A stretch of DNA of 64,000 nucleotides from CALGYY01 sp963678485 (GCA_963678485.1 OY782882.1:3658001-3722000), one strand, 5' to 3'. Numbered from the stretch's first letter, positions 54,453 through 63,548 are shown. A program made the numbers and translations. Notes: a model not told the origin generated them from the letters alone.

Positions 54453-54877
54453 ATGGAGTTTTTCGCAAAGATACAAAGTTTGTATTACAAATACAAAATA
54501 TATTGTATTGGCAGTACAAGATTTAATGATTTTGAGGAGATATATAACTGCAATATTTCTATTTGTTTCTTTTTAATGCCTAAGCTTTCGTGACGATCTG
54601 TAGGGACTTGCTGTACAAGGCCATTCACCATCTACGAGGGATATCTTTGAGCAATAGGGATAATGCGGAAAAAGCAGGGGGCGGTGGAATGCTGGTTTCG
54701 GCTACGAAGTAAAAAGGACGAACTGCATTTGTTGTTTTCAATAATGATGAATGTTTTGGTATTTCTGGTGCGCCGTTAACTTATGGTTAGATGCCATTAA
54801 CTTATTTAATGTTTTTTAGGATGCGGTAGTGCATAATTTTAATTTGCCAACCCGATCAAAACCAAAAAATATTGAAT
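54453..54877. other. 425-bp non-coding stretch upstream of the AAA ATPase and TonB genes
   Basis: Divergent promoter region. It contains the oxidoreductase relic (54630-54689) and a repeated TTAACTTAT (near 54776 and 54797). No other gene supported. Confidence 0.5.
54630..54689 (+). pseudogene. Relic of the oxidoreductase gene 3' end
   Basis: Aligns codon by codon, ungapped, with 53177-53236 (the last 20 codons of the oxidoreductase): 48 of 60 bases identical, most differences at third codon positions. In the relic one codon is TGA (where the intact gene has TGT), and the stop TAA reads GAA. Weak similarity continues ~20 bp further. The synonymous pattern suggests a diverged homologue that later decayed. 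Confidence 0.8.
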
Positions 54878-56311
54878 ATGAAAACATACCCTTTATTTAT
54901 AATTGCTTATGTTGCAATGGAATTGTTTTCCTGCCACAGTACATCTACAGACCAATCCCTTTCTGGAAAAAATCTCGCTAAAATTGTGCATCGCGTTGAA
55001 TTCAAGCATAGGGTGAATAAAATGATACCACTACTTACTGATGATTTTCCTGCTACTGTTCCCCAGAAGGCAGCTGCAGCTGGCCAAGACAAACATTGCA
55101 AGTCGTCCTTGAGGATAGCAGCCCAAAGCTGGCGATCTGATAAAGCTTTTCAATCGTTTTCCATCCCTTCAAACAAAGACACCTGCATCATTTGCAACGA
55201 AGGGACACTACTGAAAATTTACTCCAATTCATTCATCCTTAGTAATTCTTCGACTCCAGTTGATGGGGAATTAATTGTTAAAGTCAGAGAATACTATAAG
55301 ATTTCTGATATGATACTGGCTGGTCTCAGCACTACGGCCAAATCTGATTTGTTGGAAACTGGAGGGATGATATATGTTGAAGTGGAAAATAATGGACAAG
55401 CCTGCAAAATCAGGGACGGAGCTATGATACAGTATGGATTTCCTAACAAAAGCGCTGCGGCTAACATGCAGCTATTTACAGGGCAATTGGACGAAAAAAA
55501 TCGTATTGATTGGGTATTAACCAATGATCTTTTCGTTTATGAAGAAAGTTCAGTGTTCATTGTTGTTGAAAAAATGCCCCAATTTGTTGGTGGAGAGAGT
55601 GCGCGTATTAAATTTTTGACTGACAACATCAAGTACCCTAAGAAAGCAAAAGAGGAGGGTATAAGAGGAACTGTCTTTATGTCCTTTATTATAAATACGG
55701 ATGGAAGTGTTTCTGACGTAAAGGTGCTGAGGGGGATCTCTCGCGAATGCGACCTTGAAGCAATTCGGGTGGTAAACCTAATGCCAAATTGGATACCGGG
55801 TTGCAACAATGGAAAGCGAGTCAGGGTGCAATTCACCATGGCTTTGAAGTATGATCTTGGGGGTAATGGCGAGGAGGGGTCTACTGCTTCTTTTGAGGAA
55901 GAAGCTTATAAGGATTCACTTGTAAAAAACCTGTCTCAAGATTATGTAAGATATTTTTTATTTAGCAGCGCAAATTTGGGCTGGTTAAACTGTGATCGAT
56001 TTACACAAAATGCTACTCCAATAGTTTATTCAGTAGCGCTAGATAATTCTGATGATATAAATATGTATATAGTTTTTCACAGGATAAAATCAATCATGAG
56101 CGGTGTGTCAGTCGGAAACAGCATGGTTTTTCGAAATGTACCAGCGAATGAGGATATCACTATTTTTGCAACAAAAGTCATTGACTCTGTGACATATTTA
56201 GCAACAAAAAATACAGTGACCTCCATAAAGGACAAAACGGAATTAATGTTTCGACCAGTGACATATGGAGAGTTAAAAGAGGCGATAGAAGAATTGAACG
56301 GGTTGAATTGA
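54878..56311 (+). CDS. Lipoprotein with internal TonB C-terminal-like domain
   Basis: 477 residues from the ATG at 54878; a TTG six bases earlier is less likely. Signal with lipobox (AYVAMELFSC), so probably membrane-anchored. Residues ~228-325 match the TonB C-terminal domain: PQFVGGESARIKFLTDNIKYPKKAKEEGIRGTVFMSFIINTDGSVSDVKVLRG...LEAIRVVNLMPNWIPGCNNGKRVRVQFTMAL. In true TonB this domain contacts the TonB box of outer-membrane receptors; here it sits in the middle, flanked by ~225 N-terminal and ~150 C-terminal residues without recognised domains, and there is no TM anchor plus Pro-rich linker. It may be a periplasmic adaptor rather than an energy transducer. Confidence 0.8.
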   Translation: MKTYPLFIIAYVAMELFSCHSTSTDQSLSGKNLAKIVHRVEFKHRVNKMIPLLTDDFPATVPQKAAAAGQDKHCKSSLRIAAQSWRSDKAFQSFSIPSNKDTCIICNEGTLLKIYSNSFILSNSSTPVDGELIVKVREYYKISDMILAGLSTTAKSDLLETGGMIYVEVENNGQACKIRDGAMIQYGFPNKSAAANMQLFTGQLDEKNRIDWVLTNDLFVYEESSVFIVVEKMPQFVGGESARIKFLTDNIKYPKKAKEEGIRGTVFMSFIINTDGSVSDVKVLRGISRECDLEAIRVVNLMPNWIPGCNNGKRVRVQFTMALKYDLGGNGEEGSTASFEEEAYKDSLVKNLSQDYVRYFLFSSANLGWLNCDRFTQNATPIVYSVALDNSDDINMYIVFHRIKSIMSGVSVGNSMVFRNVPANEDITIFATKVIDSVTYLATKNTVTSIKDKTELMFRPVTYGELKEAIEELNGLN

Positions 56312-57100
56312 CAGTTCGTTTAATCCGATCCAGCGTTAGAATTCTGCAGCTTGAACCTGTACTCGCTTAGGACGCTAAATCACGGCTCCTGGGCGAAGAC
56401 GAGGGGACGCAACTAAATAATTTTTGACCGTTGTACCTTGAATATAACAAATAGAACTAGCCAATTTTAGAGTTAGTCCTATAATCTAAGTGGCAGATTA
56501 TAATCGCTAGCGCCTCTGTCAAGACAAGGCAGCCTATGCATTGGCTGGCATGGTAAAGATATAACATGTCGGAATGACTATCTGACAATTGAGGACAACG
56601 CCGCAGATGGACTTTGTTTATAAAGATGCTGAACCTCGAAAGCTGTCAAACGAAAGTAAGGTTTAACGACAACTTGAATGTTCTGAAAATAGGAGTAAGT
56701 CATCATGTGAAATTGGCAAGGAAATTCCTTTTAAGAGTAAACACATCTTGAATGGTCGAGATTCTTCGATATTTTTCACTTGATCAGAATGGCCCATTTA
56801 TGTAATGACAGGGCAGTCATTCCTTATCAAGCTTCTTTTTCGTGATAAGGATTCTTCATCATCATGACGAAAAAGTAAAATGCGGTTACATTGGCTTTCT
56901 TCCTTGATAGCTTTCATATTAACAGCAAGAAATGCAATCGTCGATCTGTACCCTAAGAAATTCAAAATAACTGAGGAATGTTTGGAATATATGCGAAGTA
57001 ATCATACTTTTATAATTCATTTTGACTTTGGGCTTTATAGAAAAAATGTAAACAATTCTATTAGTAGTAATTTGTGAAATAAACATTGGTTTTGAATAGT
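56312..57100. other. 789-bp stretch without a supported gene
   Basis: Contains one hairpin, CCTTATCA (56822-56829) / TGATAAGG (56843-56850), in an A/T-rich context. A 65-codon frame at 56880-57077 lacks good coding character and is not called. Confidence 0.4.
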
Positions 57101-58231
57101 ATGCAACTCAAGTGGAAGCAAGTCCTTAAAGGGTTCGGGGTCAACGGAACCTCCTTGGCCCTGCTCTCCTTATTGTTTTACTCTTGTCATCCTGGAAAGC
57201 CATACAATATTGAGGGAAGCTGGACTGGTGGTAATTTCATTTTTGAAGCGCATCATGACACACTTAGGATAGATCCCTATGGGAATACTTACCTTTTTGA
57301 AATACGAGATACAAGTATTTATTTGCTGAAGCGACTTGATGTGCCCCCTAGATATAGACAGGATACTATGCAATATCCGCATTTTTTTGGTTCCTTGAAA
57401 ATAGGCCTTGACACCGTGACGTTTATCCAAAGCAATTTCGACTTTTACGGAGAATGGGCTTTTTATAAGCTTTTCCCTAAAAAATTTAACGGCTTACAGA
57501 GGATTCAATTTTCATCGGGGTATACACACGAAGGATTTGATTTTGAAGTTGACACCGCGGGAACGTTTTATTTTACTCGATCTGATATTTATGGAATCGG
57601 ACCCACTTTTTCGGGAAAATTAAATAAGCGTGCAACAACAAGGATTTTCGAATACGCTGCCTTTATTGATTTTAATGCGTTAAAGGACCGCTATGTTGAT
57701 TTAAATTGTGCTGATGGCTGCCTTTATGGCTTCGTATTCTTTTATTCTGATACTATCCGCAGGACCTTTATTCATAACAGCTATACCATAGAATCGCTGT
57801 TACCTTTGCAGTATTGCCTGGAAGGGACAACATTTCAGATAAATCGGTTTGCAAGAGGGTGTTTAAAGCTAGCCAAGAACAAATGCTATCAAAGTCGCCT
57901 TTTAGAAGCAGTAAATCTAATGGATTCAATAAGGTATCTGTCGGTGTTCGATACGGTTAATTACAAGCTGCCCATATACAACCGAGATGTCCTCTGTCCT
58001 CTGATGGATAAATATTACCACTTTAAGGAGGAGCATATATGTTATTATATTAAATTTGATAGTTCTGGATGCATTACTAAGTTTGATTTTTCCGGCGAAC
58101 ACTCTGTGGTGCCATCCTTCCTTAACGAAGTGAAGCGGATCAAAGCCTATCAGCCGGCTGTATTTCAGGGAAAAAAGAAAGCGATCGAAGACTTCGATTG
58201 CCTCAGCTGTCCTCATGATTCTAAAAAGTAA
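57101..58231 (+). CDS. Hypothetical lipoprotein
   Basis: 376 residues from the ATG at 57101 (a TTG 15 bases earlier is possible). Lipoprotein signal ending LLFYSC. The following part (NIEGSWTGGNFIFEAHHDTLRIDPYGNTYLF) looks like a lipocalin/YbbD-style beta-sheet opening, and the rest has no recognised domain; the last residues include C-x-x-C (LSCPH variant, FDCLSCPHDS). The stop is four bases before the next start, so it is co-transcribed with the GldM-like gene. Confidence 0.75.
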   Translation: MQLKWKQVLKGFGVNGTSLALLSLLFYSCHPGKPYNIEGSWTGGNFIFEAHHDTLRIDPYGNTYLFEIRDTSIYLLKRLDVPPRYRQDTMQYPHFFGSLKIGLDTVTFIQSNFDFYGEWAFYKLFPKKFNGLQRIQFSSGYTHEGFDFEVDTAGTFYFTRSDIYGIGPTFSGKLNKRATTRIFEYAAFIDFNALKDRYVDLNCADGCLYGFVFFYSDTIRRTFIHNSYTIESLLPLQYCLEGTTFQINRFARGCLKLAKNKCYQSRLLEAVNLMDSIRYLSVFDTVNYKLPIYNRDVLCPLMDKYYHFKEEHICYYIKFDSSGCITKFDFSGEHSVVPSFLNEVKRIKAYQPAVFQGKKKAIEDFDCLSCPHDSKK

Positions 58232-58235
58232 GCTC

Positions 58236-58862
58236 ATGAATTTTAAAACATTTTTAGCAGTTGTGATTTTTGTACCTCTGGCTTCTTATGGGCAATCGAC
58301 CGTCGTATCTACGCCTAATACAAGTCTTTTGTATATCGGACTTGAGAATCCTGTCAAAATTGCCGTCAATGGTATTCCTTGCGAAAAACTAATGTTGGTC
58401 TGTCGTGACTCAAGAATCACCATTGAAGAAAAGAACTGTCAATACTGGGTCAGGCCCACAATTGGAGGAAGTATTCGATTTGAGTTATTAGCTAAACTTG
58501 ATTCATCCATTGTAGATACCTTTAACCTTACCGCCGTTCAGGTTCCTGATCCTGTAATTAGATTTCATACTTCACCCGATGAGTTGGGCCGCTATTTCAT
58601 TATGGATTACATTGTAGTGAAGAATGAGGTATTAGATAAATTTGGAGTGGGTTACCCGATCGTCAAATTTGAACTTTATGCGAAAAGGAAAAGAAAAGTT
58701 ATTTTTGAAATAGTGAACAATGGTCCCAGTTATAATGATGAGACAAAAAGGAAAATTGGAGAATTGCACTTGGGCGACGAACTATTCCTTGGCCGTGTCT
58801 GGCTTGAGATACAAGGGCAATCCATTTCTTATGTGGTTGACAAAGGTATTTTCATAAACTAG
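58236..58862 (+). CDS. Secreted protein resembling the GldM C-terminal region
   Basis: 208 residues from the ATG at 58236 (MNFKTFLAVVIFVPLASYGQ, clear signal peptide); an ATG at 58215 lies inside the previous gene. The body reads like the periplasmic beta domains of GldM: VVSTPNTSLLYIGLENPVKIAVNGIPCEKL, YWVRPTIGGSIRFELLAK, and FNLTAVQVPDPVIRF, then a second half with IVNNGPSYNDETKRKIGELHLGDELFL. GldM is an inner-membrane T9SS motor subunit, but this protein has no TM helix and only the C-terminal-type domains. Possible periplasmic accessory or unrelated use of the fold. Confidence 0.65.
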   Translation: MNFKTFLAVVIFVPLASYGQSTVVSTPNTSLLYIGLENPVKIAVNGIPCEKLMLVCRDSRITIEEKNCQYWVRPTIGGSIRFELLAKLDSSIVDTFNLTAVQVPDPVIRFHTSPDELGRYFIMDYIVVKNEVLDKFGVGYPIVKFELYAKRKRKVIFEIVNNGPSYNDETKRKIGELHLGDELFLGRVWLEIQGQSISYVVDKGIFIN

Positions 58863-58944
58863 TATGTTGGGCATGAACTGCCTAAAGTAGAAAGAGCGAC
58901 TTGAATATTGCATCGTTTCTTTTTATCAATCTTTTAGCCTCGTG

Positions 58945-59484
58945 TTACATTGCATCAATAATATCAGTAAGATAGGCACAAAGGTTCTTTACACCTCGTT
59001 TCATTTCTTTGGTCATTTTTTCACCAAAGACAATGCTTTTGTATTGGATGGCCAATACGCTAAACTGGGTTTGGATGGTGTCTTCGAGGAACTTGATCAT
59101 CATAACCAGAGAGAGTTTATGTGTTCCAAGTGAGAAATCGGTAATACGTTCAACCGGAAGTTCGGTAAATGTGCCCGGGCTTAGTTTAAGATCGGCCGCA
59201 TCGACAAGTACAATATGATCGGGGTGGAATTCAGCAATATCTTTAGTGAAGTTTTCAGGCGTAGAATAGCCGGTAAATATTCTGACATTAGGATGGTTGA
59301 CTCCGTATTTTTTCTCGAGATACACTGTTACATCGGGACCTGCTTTATCGTCCTGCATCAGTTCGGAGCCTACACCAAGGATTGCAAGTTTCTTGGCTGA
59401 CTTAAGTTTTGCTGCCAGCGAAGCCAGATCAGGATTAATGCAATCTTTCCAGGAATCGTCAGGTCTGTTTTCTGTTATTTTCAC
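58945..59484 (-). CDS. Hydrogenase maturation endopeptidase (HycI/HyaD family)
   Basis: 179 residues. Family motifs: ILGVGSELMQDDKAGPDV (~34-51, with the first metal-binding acid in QDD), VLVDAAD (~92-98) and GTHKLSLV with the conserved histidine (~121-128). These proteases bind the nickel inserted into the large subunit and cut off its C-terminal tail. It lies at the end of the hydrogenase operon, 120 bp after the ferredoxin gene, and the large subunit has exactly such a tail, so it almost surely serves that enzyme. The ~35 residues before the core are an extension. Confidence 0.92.
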   Translation of the reverse strand: MKITENRPDDSWKDCINPDLASLAAKLKSAKKLAILGVGSELMQDDKAGPDVTVYLEKKYGVNHPNVRIFTGYSTPENFTKDIAEFHPDHIVLVDAADLKLSPGTFTELPVERITDFSLGTHKLSLVMMIKFLEDTIQTQFSVLAIQYKSIVFGEKMTKEMKRGVKNLCAYLTDIIDAM

Positions 59485-59604
59485 GATGCTAATGAGTTTA
59501 TTATCTGCACAAATGGAATGTCTTAAAACAATGACCGCAAAGAAATTCGAAAATTTCTCTGCGGCAATAAATTAGTTAAGGCTAAGAAGGAAGAAGTTGT
59601 TCGA

Positions 59605-59967
59605 CTAGATGTCAACTTTCAATGCTTCCCTGTTAAAATGAGCCAATGCAAAATCCTTAGTTTGTTCTAACGCATCTTTTGGGCAGGAATCAACGCACTG
59701 TCCGCAGTAGATACATCTGTCGAGGCGAACTACTGCTTTAAAGATCTTTTCAGTTTCGGAGATTCTAAAAATTTCTATGGCGAATGAAGGGCAATCGCGC
59801 ATACAAATTTTACAACCTATGCATTTTTCCTGATCGAATTTCAGTTTAGCTCTAAAACGATCAACAACTTCGGGTTTTACAAACGGATACATTTCTGTTG
59901 CCGGTTTTTTGAATTGAGATCCAAAAACCAGAGAGAACATTTTTCCGGGTCCTTTTGCTTTTGACAT
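59605..59967 (-). CDS. Group 4 hydrogenase two-cluster ferredoxin subunit (NuoI/HycF-like)
   Basis: 120 residues from the ATG at 59967; the longer reading overlaps the NuoH-like gene. Two [4Fe-4S] motifs: CIGCKICMRDCP (~49-60) and CIYCGQCVDSCP (~86-97), each C-x2-C-x2-C-x3-C-P. It is the electron-carrying arm subunit linking ferredoxin to the small subunit. Only one base separates it from the upstream membrane subunit. Compared with NuoI it is short, as in group 4 energy-converting hydrogenases. Confidence 0.93.
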   Translation of the reverse strand: MSKAKGPGKMFSLVFGSQFKKPATEMYPFVKPEVVDRFRAKLKFDQEKCIGCKICMRDCPSFAIEIFRISETEKIFKAVVRLDRCIYCGQCVDSCPKDALEQTKDFALAHFNREALKVDI

Positions 59968-59968
59968 G

Positions 59969-60901
59969 TTACAAAAATGCTTTAATGAGAATATCAATCA
60001 ATATTTGCAGTAAGGCCAAGGGTGCAAGGTATTTCCAGCAGAAATTTACCATTTGTTCAATGCGTAATCTCGCCATTAATGCACGAATCAAGGCCAAAAT
60101 AAATACAACGATTATCGTTTTTACCAGATAAATTAGAATGCCCAGCCAAATATTTGTGCTCCAGCAGGGGAGAAATATGGCAGCGATTAAAGAAGCACCA
60201 ATAATGAGTTCAATATCGAGGGACATCCTGAAGAAAGCGAGAAAACGTCCACTATATTCAGTAAATGGTCCGGCCACGATTTCAGTCTCAGCATCAGGGA
60301 TATCAAATGGTGATCTTTCCAATTTGCCTTGAACTGCAATAATAGCCACAATTAATCCGGGGATATTAGCCAGCGTCATTAAAGGATTTGCAGCATAGAA
60401 TTCTGCAATACCACTTATTGACCAGCTGCCAGCCAAAATTGCTGGTCCGAGAAGAGCCATAAAAAGAGGCACTTCATAAGCAAAAAGCTGGGTAATTGTA
60501 CGAACAGCACCGATGGTAGCATACAATGAGCTGGATACCCAACCTGCGATGAAGAAGGTAACTGTAGGAATGGTCAGCAGATATAATACTACGATCAAAT
60601 CGCCATCAAATGCATACAAGGCTTTTGTGCCCCAGATAGGGATGTACAATACAACAACCGATGCAGCAGCAATGGCAAAGGCGGGTAACACCTTAAACAT
60701 CGGCTTGTCGGCATTTGTCGGGACAATTCCTTCCTTGCCCATGAGCTTTATAAAGTCAGCCAATGGCTGAAACCATGGGGGGCCAACACGATTCTGGAAG
60801 CGTGCAAATAACTTACGATCCAAATACTCGAGCATTATGCCGTAGATACCAAGGAATAAGACACCCGGAAAAATTAAAATATAAAATAATTGCAAAAGCA
60901 T
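59969..60901 (-). CDS. Hydrogenase membrane subunit, NuoH-like (HycD/EchB/MbhM)
   Basis: 310 residues with about eight TM segments. Conserved complex I subunit 1 features: RVGPPWFQPLADFIKLMGKEGIVPTNADK (loop facing the peripheral arm), GAVRTITQLFAYEVPLFMAL, and ERSPFDIPDAETEIVAGPFTEYSGRFLAFF. NuoH-like subunits carry the ion path from the catalytic module to the membrane. Starts 25 bp after the large subunit gene. Confidence 0.95.
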   Translation of the reverse strand: MLLQLFYILIFPGVLFLGIYGIMLEYLDRKLFARFQNRVGPPWFQPLADFIKLMGKEGIVPTNADKPMFKVLPAFAIAAASVVVLYIPIWGTKALYAFDGDLIVVLYLLTIPTVTFFIAGWVSSSLYATIGAVRTITQLFAYEVPLFMALLGPAILAGSWSISGIAEFYAANPLMTLANIPGLIVAIIAVQGKLERSPFDIPDAETEIVAGPFTEYSGRFLAFFRMSLDIELIIGASLIAAIFLPCWSTNIWLGILIYLVKTIIVVFILALIRALMARLRIEQMVNFCWKYLAPLALLQILIDILIKAFL

Positions 60902-60926
60902 ATCGAAATAATTAGTTAAAATTCAA

Positions 60927-62138
60927 TCAGCACGATAATTTAATCTTATGTGCATCAAATCCACGTTCTTTGTACCAGTCGATGCTATATTTATGTAATT
61001 TGTTCCAGTCAAGTGTACCTTCACGGCCATTATCAAGTTGTTTGATAGTGATTGCGCGGTCGGTACAGGAGAAACAAGGATCAATGGCGGCGATAACAAT
61101 AGGAACATCAGCCAAGTATCCACCATCAAGCATATAAGTGATTGATGCAAGGTTGGCCATGGTGGGAGCTCTGAGCTTCACACGTTCCGGTTTTTCGGTA
61201 CCGTTGCCACGGACATAGTGAATGTCTTCTCCGCGGGGAGCTTCGTAACGAACAGTAGCTTCGTTTGCAGGCACCTTTCTTGGAGCTTTAACAGCCAAAT
61301 CACCCTGAGGCATATCTTTCAATACTTGTCTGATAATTTTGTAGGATTCCATCAGTTCGAGTGCTCTTACAACCACCCTACCGAATACGTCGCAACCATC
61401 ATTGGTGATTACGTTGAAATCCAGTTCATCATAAACCAAATACGGATCGTCTCTTCTGACATCACGATCAACGGCAGATGCTCTGGCCAAAGGTCCCAAT
61501 GCATTGAACTTCATGGCTATTTCATGAGTCAGTCCGCCAACATTTTTCAAACGACCCATAAAGGTGGTTTCTGATGTTGCGATTTCGATGTAATATTTTG
61601 TACGTTCTTCGAGAATATCAATAGCTTTCAGTACCTGATCCTTTTGAGCATCCGAGATGTCCCTGCGAACGCCACCAAAGGTGTTAATACTGTATTGAAC
61701 GCGACCGCCGGTAAGCATGGCAAGGATATCCATAACTACTTCCCTGTCGCGCCAGCTATACATGAACAAGGTATCGAATCCGATTTCGTGAGCGGCAACA
61801 CCAACCCACAGCAAGTGGCTGTGAACGCGTTCAAGTTCACCGATAAGTACTCTGATGTATTTTGCACGTTTAGGAATTTCCAATCCGGCAACTTCTTCAG
61901 AGGCGGTGATGAAAGCGGTGGTATGCGAGTGGGAACAGATACCGCAGGTTCTTTCAATTAAATAAAGACATTGAATATATGACCTCATTTCGCAGGCTTT
62001 TTCCATCCCGCGATGGTTATATCCAAGGGTAACATTACTCGCAGCAACCCTTTCGCCTTCCAGATAAAGTGTAAAACTTTCGGGCTCTTTTAACGCGGGG
62101 TGCTGAGGTCCTATTGGAATTTCAATTCTTTTTGGCAT
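60927..62138 (-). CDS. Group 4 [NiFe]-hydrogenase large (catalytic) subunit
   Basis: 403 residues. Both NiFe-binding motifs are intact: R-T-C65-G-I-C68-SHSH (L1) and D353-P-C355-F-S-C358-TDR (L2). After R361 there is a 42-residue tail, the kind removed by HycI-type proteases. Overall NuoD/HycE-like. The four cysteines show it is a real hydrogenase, not a complex I 49-kDa subunit. It reduces protons or oxidises H2 at the cytoplasmic face of the membrane complex. A purine-rich GAGGAAT lies just before the ATG at 62138. Confidence 0.96.
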   Translation of the reverse strand: MPKRIEIPIGPQHPALKEPESFTLYLEGERVAASNVTLGYNHRGMEKACEMRSYIQCLYLIERTCGICSHSHTTAFITASEEVAGLEIPKRAKYIRVLIGELERVHSHLLWVGVAAHEIGFDTLFMYSWRDREVVMDILAMLTGGRVQYSINTFGGVRRDISDAQKDQVLKAIDILEERTKYYIEIATSETTFMGRLKNVGGLTHEIAMKFNALGPLARASAVDRDVRRDDPYLVYDELDFNVITNDGCDVFGRVVVRALELMESYKIIRQVLKDMPQGDLAVKAPRKVPANEATVRYEAPRGEDIHYVRGNGTEKPERVKLRAPTMANLASITYMLDGGYLADVPIVIAAIDPCFSCTDRAITIKQLDNGREGTLDWNKLHKYSIDWYKERGFDAHKIKLSC

Positions 62139-62147
62139 ATGATTCCT

Positions 62148-62609
62148 CTACTTTAATTCTTTATTCTTCGGTTTCCAGTCTTTTAACAAAGGATGTTCAT
62201 CCTGTGGCCAGTTTTCGGGCAGCGGATAATGTCTTCCGGCAGGAAGTCCGTCGACCTTAACACCAAACATCCCTTCAAGTTCTTTTTCATAATAAATCGC
62301 GCCGGGGTAGATTTCCATTACGGATTTAACAACTGCGTCAGTTTTTGGTGCAAAAACCTTCACATTCATCATCATCCCGGTACCATTATTAATTTGATAG
62401 ATAAACTCAAGATTTTCTCCAGAGTCAAGGCCGGTAATGGTGCTTATAAAATCGAATTTTTGTTCAGAAAAGAGATATTTGAAAACATCAATTGCTTTAT
62501 CCCTGTCGACTTCAAATGTTATTCGTCTAGGCCTAATAATAACACATTTATCGCCCAAATATGGAAATTTCTGTGTCAGTTCGGATATAAGTTTTTCTTC
62601 GTTGCTCAT
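62148..62609 (-). CDS. Hydrogenase NuoC-like (30-kDa) subunit
   Basis: 153 residues. NuoC/HycE N-terminal-type fold: RRITFEVDRDKAIDVFKYLFSEQKFDFISTITGLDSGENLEFIYQI, and the signature AIYYEKELEGMFGVKVDGLPAGRHYPLPENWPQDEHPLLKDW. In E. coli Hyc this part is fused to the large subunit; here it is separate, as in Ech/Mbh. It bridges large and small subunits. Nine bases before the large subunit gene. Confidence 0.94.
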   Translation of the reverse strand: MSNEEKLISELTQKFPYLGDKCVIIRPRRITFEVDRDKAIDVFKYLFSEQKFDFISTITGLDSGENLEFIYQINNGTGMMMNVKVFAPKTDAVVKSVMEIYPGAIYYEKELEGMFGVKVDGLPAGRHYPLPENWPQDEHPLLKDWKPKNKELK

Positions 62610-62618
62610 ATAAGCTAC

Positions 62619-63047
62619 TTATTTTTTCAGACTGGTTACTAGTTTAACAACGCCATCGATGACGGCTTCGGGACGTACTGCACAGCCCGGAATGTATGCT
62701 GAAACGGGGATGACGGCATCGATTCCGCCTTTCACGCAGTAACAGCCTTGAAATACTCCACCTGAGCAAGCGCAGGTACCGACGGCAACAACAAATTTTG
62801 GCTCTGCCATCTGCTCATAGATGCGTTTAAGTCTATCCGCACTTTGTTCAGTAACCGGACCGGTGCAAACTAACACATCTGCATGGCGGGGGACAGCTCT
62901 TAGAAGTACGCCAAACCTTTCCACATCATATCGGGGTGTCAAGGCGGCAAGTATTTCAATATCGCAGGCATTGCATGACCCGGAATTGTAATGTAAAATC
63001 CAAGGTGATTTTCTCCGCGCCCAATTAATAGTTTTATCTAAAAGCAT
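62619..63047 (-). CDS. Hydrogenase small subunit, NuoB-like (HycG/EchC/MbhJ)
   Basis: 142 residues. [4Fe-4S] cysteines as in NuoB-type subunits: SGSCNACDIE (two Cys), GTCACSGGVFQGC, and PGCAVRPEAV. No twin-arginine signal, so it stays cytoplasmic. It holds the cluster next to the NiFe site. Start ATG at 63047; 165 bp separate it from the NuoA-like gene, the only sizeable gap in the operon, so an internal promoter is possible. Confidence 0.95.
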   Translation of the reverse strand: MLLDKTINWARRKSPWILHYNSGSCNACDIEILAALTPRYDVERFGVLLRAVPRHADVLVCTGPVTEQSADRLKRIYEQMAEPKFVVAVGTCACSGGVFQGCYCVKGGIDAVIPVSAYIPGCAVRPEAVIDGVVKLVTSLKK

Positions 63048-63212
63048 TTCTGACTGTATTTTATTATTATTTTCAATAATATGATTGGAATAATCTAGTT
63101 CATCTTCAATGCAACGCGCCTGATGGCGTGTTGATTTAGGAAAGTGAAAATTATTTCAATGTACTTTTATCAATTAACTACCCTGTTATTATTTCAATTA
63201 TCTAAATCGTGT

Positions 63213-63536
63213 TTACGATTTTCTGAACAGTATCAATAAAGCAAGGATTGATGCTCCAACGAAAACATATGCTAATGGCGATACTTCCTTTGGAACGGTT
63301 GCTACTATTAAAACCACAACGTGCATAATGGTAAAGAAAAAGGCAAAAGGAAAAAACTGTCTGTAATCAGGTTGAACCTTGTGTGTTTTTGGACTTTCAC
63401 CGCCGGCATATGCTTCACCTTTTCCAAAAGACTCAGCACCTTTAGGCGCCATGAACTTGGAAATCCACAAAGAGACAATGAAGAGTGCCAGAATTATTAC
63501 AAATGCAATGGGTGGGGAAAGAAGTATATTTTCCAT
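63213..63536 (-). CDS. NuoA-like membrane subunit
   Basis: 107 residues with three hydrophobic segments (about 10-28, 58-80, 84-104). The loop KGEAYAGGESPKTHK corresponds to the NuoA Y-E-C-G motif that sits at the arm-membrane joint of complex I, here with Ala-Gly-Gly in place of Glu-Cys-Gly. Belongs to the hydrogenase operon by spacing (12 bp after the NuoK-like gene). Confidence 0.7.
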   Translation of the reverse strand: MENILLSPPIAFVIILALFIVSLWISKFMAPKGAESFGKGEAYAGGESPKTHKVQPDYRQFFPFAFFFTIMHVVVLIVATVPKEVSPLAYVFVGASILALLILFRKS

Positions 63537-63548
63537 TTTTTATTCTCC

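Noticed and set aside
56880..57077. 65-codon plus-strand frame
   Set aside because: No signal, domain or clear ribosome site, and it lies in an A/T-rich spacer.
60927..63047. Reading the cluster as respiratory complex I
   Set aside because: The large subunit keeps all four NiFe cysteines and a cleavable tail, and a hydrogenase protease gene is adjacent.
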